A stretch of DNA of 18,125 bases from Deferribacteres bacterium (GTDB lineage: Bacteria > Zhuqueibacterota > Zhuqueibacteria > Zhuqueibacterales > Geothermadaptataceae): positions 1 to 18,125 of the forward strand of contig JACKDF010000019.1 of NCBI GenBank assembly GCA_020633655.1, read 5' to 3'. Below the pieces are notes generated by a model, which saw only the letters and a list, made by a program, of their open reading frames with translations, was not told where the DNA came from and did not search any database. Positions within the stretch are counted from its first letter, which is position 1. The number at the start of each line of letters is the position of its first letter. Both the position numbers and the translations under genes were made by a program. This document shows positions 15,077 through 18,125 of the stretch, one piece after another.

Positions 15077-16824
15077 TGGCTAATCATTTTTCTGATAAAT
15101 TCCAGGGGTTTTGTGCAGTTGCGTTTGACGAAGCTGTCATCGAGAAACTTTAATGTACCCAAGCGTCCGCTGAGACGATAAGCCCAATAAACGATAAGCA
15201 GCGGATTTAAAATTTCTAAATTAAATTTAAAGGCATCCTGATACATTGTCACAATTTTCTTAAACAAGCTGTCATTTTTTATAAAATGATGCATGGCCTG
15301 AATTTTAGGCATTCCCTTGGATGCATAACGGATGTGCTGAAAAAAGTGAAAAACATCCAGAACCGGGAATGCTTCCAATCGTGCCATGTCCCAATCGATG
15401 ATACCGCAAATTCTGTCATGCCGCGCATCGAACATGATGTTTTTTGCCGAAAAATCGCCGTGCATTATGGAAAGTGTAAATGTTTTGTTTAAAAAATGCT
15501 TGCGTAAATAATCAAAAATAAGTGTCTCCAGTTCTGTATCCGGATGATCCTGAAAAGCAAAATTTAAAGACTTGCTCACAGGTTTTGCGATCAGCCGTTC
15601 GAAAATTTGTTCATCCACTTCCACGGATTTTGCAAAATCCCGCTGAATGGCGAGCCAGAAAGGAAAGGCATGCATGGCTATCTGATTCGGTTTCTGCCGG
15701 TAGCCGGATACTTCTATCATTGGCGCTCCCGGCACGATGGATTCCACAAAAAATGGCTGGTTTTCCAGCCGGCCCTCCGCAATCGGCAGCGGCACGCGAT
15801 TGCGCAACCGGTCGTTTTCGGAAGATTTGAGGAAAGCAAGCATCATCTGATTGACCTTTGATCTTTTTTCTGAAATACGATTCAAAGGCAATTTGATCAT
15901 CACTTCTTCACTTTTTGCATGATTTTTATAACTCGCGCGCACATAAACTTTGCCACCGGCTAAAACAGAAAAGTTGAGCATTTTGCCGGCGATAAGCGAT
16001 GTTTCCGGCAGGGAATCCAGCAAATTACCCAGAAGGCTTTGCATAAATTTGCGTTTTGAAGCCCCGATGGCAAGTTCCGTAATTTGCATCCTTTCACGAA
16101 ACCCTAATGTACCGTTTGTCTTGAAGGAATGCGTGGATCCATTTACAGGATGGGCAATTTTTGTGTAGTGAATCGACGGATGAAAACCGATATACGCACT
16201 CGGCTTCACACCCAATTCACGAAACTGGCGTTGTGCTTCGTGCACGGTCAATATTTTTTTCGGGTGCCCCGGATAAATTTTACTCAAATGCTCGTGTGTA
16301 TCATTGGGATCCGACACATCGACAAAGAAATTCTTAATATATTTTTTGAACTTGCCAAAATTGAATCCGTTCTCGGCAAGCGCCCAGAATTCTGTGTCGG
16401 GATGACTGTATTTCTTCAATTCTTCCAGAGAAGTACCGTTGGCGGACTGCAGCGAGTTTTTAAAAACAATGAGATCGAACTGGGTTGCAATCGATTCGAG
16501 ATCGGAAACGCAGGAACAGTTCTCCACTCCATTACGCTGCAATACCATTTCCAGCAGTTTTTTGCCCTGCTCGGGCATGCCATAAACGATGACATGGTTG
16601 CACACGCGGGCAAGGGACAATGGAAAAATAGTAAACCGGTCGACCACAACCAGCGCCCCTTTTTCTTTACCCAATCCCATGTAAAACATCCATGCGGAGG
16701 AATTTTCATAGTCGACTTCGCGAATAATGATTTTTCGTTTCTGAAGGGGGAGATGTCTGCACAAGCGAATAAATTCTTTGTCGTATCCGGGTGCATGAGT
16801 CTGCGTCGAGAGATTTGTTTTCAT
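15073..16824 (-). CDS. APH/choline-kinase-like phosphotransferase with an N-terminal methyltransferase-like domain
   Basis: A 583-residue protein. The C-terminal half has the APH-type kinase core: catalytic loop MHGDFSAKNIMFD (454-466, H455, D457, N462) and metal-binding IIDWD (475-479, D477), with the kinase N-lobe around 275-365. Residues about 30-170 look like a Rossmann alpha/beta domain similar to SAM-dependent methyltransferases (strands VVVDRF, HVIVYG, LIVFKN), but without a clear glycine-rich loop, so it may be inactive. The ATG follows the TGA of the GNAT gene with no gap and in the same frame, and its own stop overlaps the next start, so the three are translationally coupled. It probably phosphorylates a small alcohol or sugar used in the glycan (inference). 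Antibiotic resistance is unlikely given the length and context. Confidence 0.8.
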   Translation of the reverse strand: MKTNLSTQTHAPGYDKEFIRLCRHLPLQKRKIIIREVDYENSSAWMFYMGLGKEKGALVVVDRFTIFPLSLARVCNHVIVYGMPEQGKKLLEMVLQRNGVENCSCVSDLESIATQFDLIVFKNSLQSANGTSLEELKKYSHPDTEFWALAENGFNFGKFKKYIKNFFVDVSDPNDTHEHLSKIYPGHPKKILTVHEAQRQFRELGVKPSAYIGFHPSIHYTKIAHPVNGSTHSFKTNGTLGFRERMQITELAIGASKRKFMQSLLGNLLDSLPETSLIAGKMLNFSVLAGGKVYVRASYKNHAKSEEVMIKLPLNRISEKRSKVNQMMLAFLKSSENDRLRNRVPLPIAEGRLENQPFFVESIVPGAPMIEVSGYRQKPNQIAMHAFPFWLAIQRDFAKSVEVDEQIFERLIAKPVSKSLNFAFQDHPDTELETLIFDYLRKHFLNKTFTLSIMHGDFSAKNIMFDARHDRICGIIDWDMARLEAFPVLDVFHFFQHIRYASKGMPKIQAMHHFIKNDSLFKKIVTMYQDAFKFNLEILNPLLIVYWAYRLSGRLGTLKFLDDSFVKRNCTKPLEFIRKMISQ

Positions 16825-17589
16825 TCAGACAGCGTTTTCCTTTTTTACCGGTTCATCGGGCTTTGATGGCATGTTTGTGCTATCGTGTTGCTCGATACCT
16901 ATGACCACAGGTTTTCCGAAAATTCCTGACCAGATTCTTTTTACAGGTTCGGCTGGATTGAGCAAATTTTTGTAACGGTGTAGTGATATTCCAAAGAGAC
17001 TTATAAATTTCATGTCATAAACGAGTATCGCACCCAGGCGTGCATGCGTCTTTAAGGATGCAGCATTAAGACCAACCATAAAACCATAATATAAATCATA
17101 ATTTGAATTAATCGTTACCCACTTGCCCAAAGCCAGATACACTCCTTTTGAACGGTGTTCACGGGCGACAAAGGCATCGTAAACCCACACACAATTCTCT
17201 TCGATGCGGAAACTGCATCTCACCTTTGATTCTTCATTGAGTCGTGAAGTTCCCAGCCACGTCATCCCGATACAATAGTCACCATGGAATGCAAGGCCGC
17301 AAACATCATTTCGTTCGAATCTTTTGCGCAGATTTTCAATATTTTTTCCCGGAAACATTGTTTGAATTACAGGCAAATCTTCAATCGTTCCGAAGCGGAA
17401 AGTATAATTTCGTGCCATGCGTTTGAGAAGCTTCTGATCCAGCGCCTCGCCGGCTTCATCAGCGTACCCGATGTAAAACTTCATATAACGAAAAAACCAC
17501 CAGGGAATGTAATTGTACAGCATCATCAGGACGATTTGTCCACGTCCGTCACGGATAAGTTTGAGCAATTTTGCGAGTTGTTGAACCAT
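16825..17589 (-). CDS. GNAT-family acyltransferase, first gene of a coupled trio
   Basis: A 254-residue protein. After a helical, partly hydrophobic N-terminus (about 18-42, a possible membrane-associated segment) comes a GNAT fold: FRFGTIEDLP (64-73), GLAFHGDYCIGMTWLG strand pair (98-113), VYDAFVAREHRSKGVYLAL (136-154) with the acyl-CoA-binding R..G loop, and motif-B-like NAASLKTHARLGA (175-187). A basic tail follows. The acceptor is unknown; it probably acts with the kinase proteins encoded directly downstream, which have zero or negative spacing. ATG start at 17589. The 536 bp upstream in the window hold no supportable gene, so transcription may start there. Confidence 0.75.
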   Translation of the reverse strand: MVQQLAKLLKLIRDGRGQIVLMMLYNYIPWWFFRYMKFYIGYADEAGEALDQKLLKRMARNYTFRFGTIEDLPVIQTMFPGKNIENLRKRFERNDVCGLAFHGDYCIGMTWLGTSRLNEESKVRCSFRIEENCVWVYDAFVAREHRSKGVYLALGKWVTINSNYDLYYGFMVGLNAASLKTHARLGAILVYDMKFISLFGISLHRYKNLLNPAEPVKRIWSGIFGKPVVIGIEQHDSTNMPSKPDEPVKKENAV

Positions 17590-17728
17590 AGATGTGATCC
17601 AGTGTTTTGGAATTTATAACGAACGCTGTCCTGTGCGATGTTTTTAGCCTAATTATAAAAGATTGGCACTTCTGAGGTTCGTTCCATAGCGAGGCGGTCC
17701 GGGGAACACCACCCATTTCGTTTAAACA

Positions 17729-17744
17729 TGTCAAAAATTTGACA
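17729..17744. promoter_or_regulatory. Possible operator: TGTCAAA-AA-TTTGACA inverted repeat
   Basis: A perfect 7-bp inverted repeat with a 2-bp spacer, 140-155 bp upstream of the first gene of the trio. Its size and symmetry suit a dimeric regulator, but AT-rich palindromes arise by chance, so this is a weak call. Confidence 0.3.
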
Positions 17745-17966
17745 ATAACTAAATGAATATACTGTTGATAAAGAAAAATTGCGGATTGATGTCGGGGTAT
17801 TCCGTCAATATTTTTGTTTTTCAACAGATCGTATTTTTTCCATGAACCATGGGATTGGACTGGGGGTATCGCAGCGTCAACTTACAGGAATACAACGAAC
17901 ACATGAACGCATGGGGTGGCTTTTTTTATGGATTCGTTAAAATAAACCAACTCTGCCTGATTTATG

Positions 17967-18008
17967 CATCGCCAATAATTAGCGATGGGCAGGGGATACC
18001 CCCTGCCC
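17967..18008. repeat. Two adjacent hairpins near the right edge
   Basis: CATCGC (17967-17972) pairs with GCGATG (17982-17987). GGGCAGGGG (17987-17995) pairs with CCCCTGCCC (18000-18008) around a 4-nt loop. The stems share one base, so they could be alternative structures. The second is strong enough to be a terminator for a gene outside the window, but no T-run follows. Confidence 0.6.
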
Positions 18009-18125
18009 AATCTTGGCTCTGTCGAGCTTGTTGAAAAATGGATAAACCGGACGTTGAGCATGCCTGCATTGAGTAAAGTCAAAGTGTCGAAACGACCGAT
18101 TCCACGCTCAAATTCGGGCCCTTCG

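Larger units (their letters stand above)
17590..18125. other. Gene-free region upstream of the trio, with inverted repeats
   Basis: There is no credible coding sequence in 536 bp on either strand; the short ORFs lack ribosome sites and recognisable content. It holds a small inverted repeat at 17729-17744, hairpins at 17967-18008 and dispersed-repeat-like fragments towards 18020-18095. A minus-strand TATAAT (17652-17657) lacks a good -35 partner. This is the most likely place for the promoter of the minus-strand genes. Confidence 0.55.

Noticed and set aside
15073..16824. APH-domain protein read as an aminoglycoside resistance gene
   Set aside because: Twice the usual length, coupled to glycan-locus genes, with an extra N-terminal domain.
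13502..17624. 13-mer GTTCGTTATAAAT shared by the gap at 13502-13514 (plus strand) and the gap at 17612-17624 (minus strand)
   Set aside because: Opposite orientation relative to the downstream genes and no extended similarity; probably chance.
17652..17657. TATAAT on the minus strand as a sigma70 -10 box
   Set aside because: No acceptable -35 hexamer at 16-18 bp; AT-rich setting makes the match likely by chance.
17549..17824. 91-codon minus-strand ORF upstream of the trio GNAT gene
   Set aside because: Overlaps the GNAT start, runs through the inverted repeat, has no ribosome site and no recognisable content.
17849..18034. 61-codon plus-strand ORF at the right edge
   Set aside because: Runs through the hairpin repeats; the translation matches nothing I know.

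Overview
This window is one long block of polysaccharide (capsule, exopolysaccharide or O-antigen type) biosynthesis genes. All 14 genes I can support lie on the minus strand, so transcription runs from high to low coordinates. No rRNA, tRNA, CRISPR array, transposase or phage gene is visible. The envelope genes (UDP-GlcNAc 2-epimerase, Wzx-type flippase, Wzy/WaaL-type polymerase or ligase) indicate a Gram-negative-type bacterium. Moderate GC, frequent TTG starts, and gaps full of hairpin repeats with cores such as CGCAAAG..CTTTGCG would fit a member of the FCB/Calditrichota-KSB1-like lineages. That placement is a low-confidence inference; nothing here is a taxonomic marker.

Layout in transcription order. 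(1) 17589-13730 is a tightly coupled trio: a GNAT-fold protein, a 583-residue protein ending in an aminoglycoside/choline-kinase-like (APH) domain, and a nucleotidyltransferase-like domain fused to a thymidylate-kinase-like P-loop kinase. (2) After a 267-bp gap with two hairpins, 13462-6975 carries the polymer machinery: flippase, O-antigen polymerase/ligase, polysaccharide deacetylase, FemAB/CelD-like acyltransferase and a GT4 glycosyltransferase. The glycosyltransferase resembles the one found in exosortase-A (XrtA/PEP-CTERM) EPS loci. (3) After a repeat-rich 281-bp gap, 6693-3983 carries a GNAT-type protein, an acyl carrier protein (ACP) and a LarA-like nickel-pincer 2-hydroxyacid racemase/epimerase. 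(4) 3794-2718 is an AT-rich membrane-protein gene that looks like an insertion and is bracketed by copies of the same hairpin repeat. (5) 2471-1 carries an AMP-forming acyl ligase overlapping wecB, which runs off the left edge.

The most interesting reading is that the ACP, the LarA-like enzyme and the AMP-ligase form a small pathway. It would set the stereochemistry of a 2-hydroxy (or related) acid, activate it and load it on the ACP, so that one of the locus acyltransferases can attach it to a glycan. The GNAT/APH/NTase-kinase trio may be a second, undescribed module for activating or phosphorylating a small building block. Both are inferences from domain content and gene order. The gaps hold at least four kinds of short inverted or tandem repeat, including a degenerate 8-bp-period tandem repeat (consensus near GTTTAAAC) at two sites.
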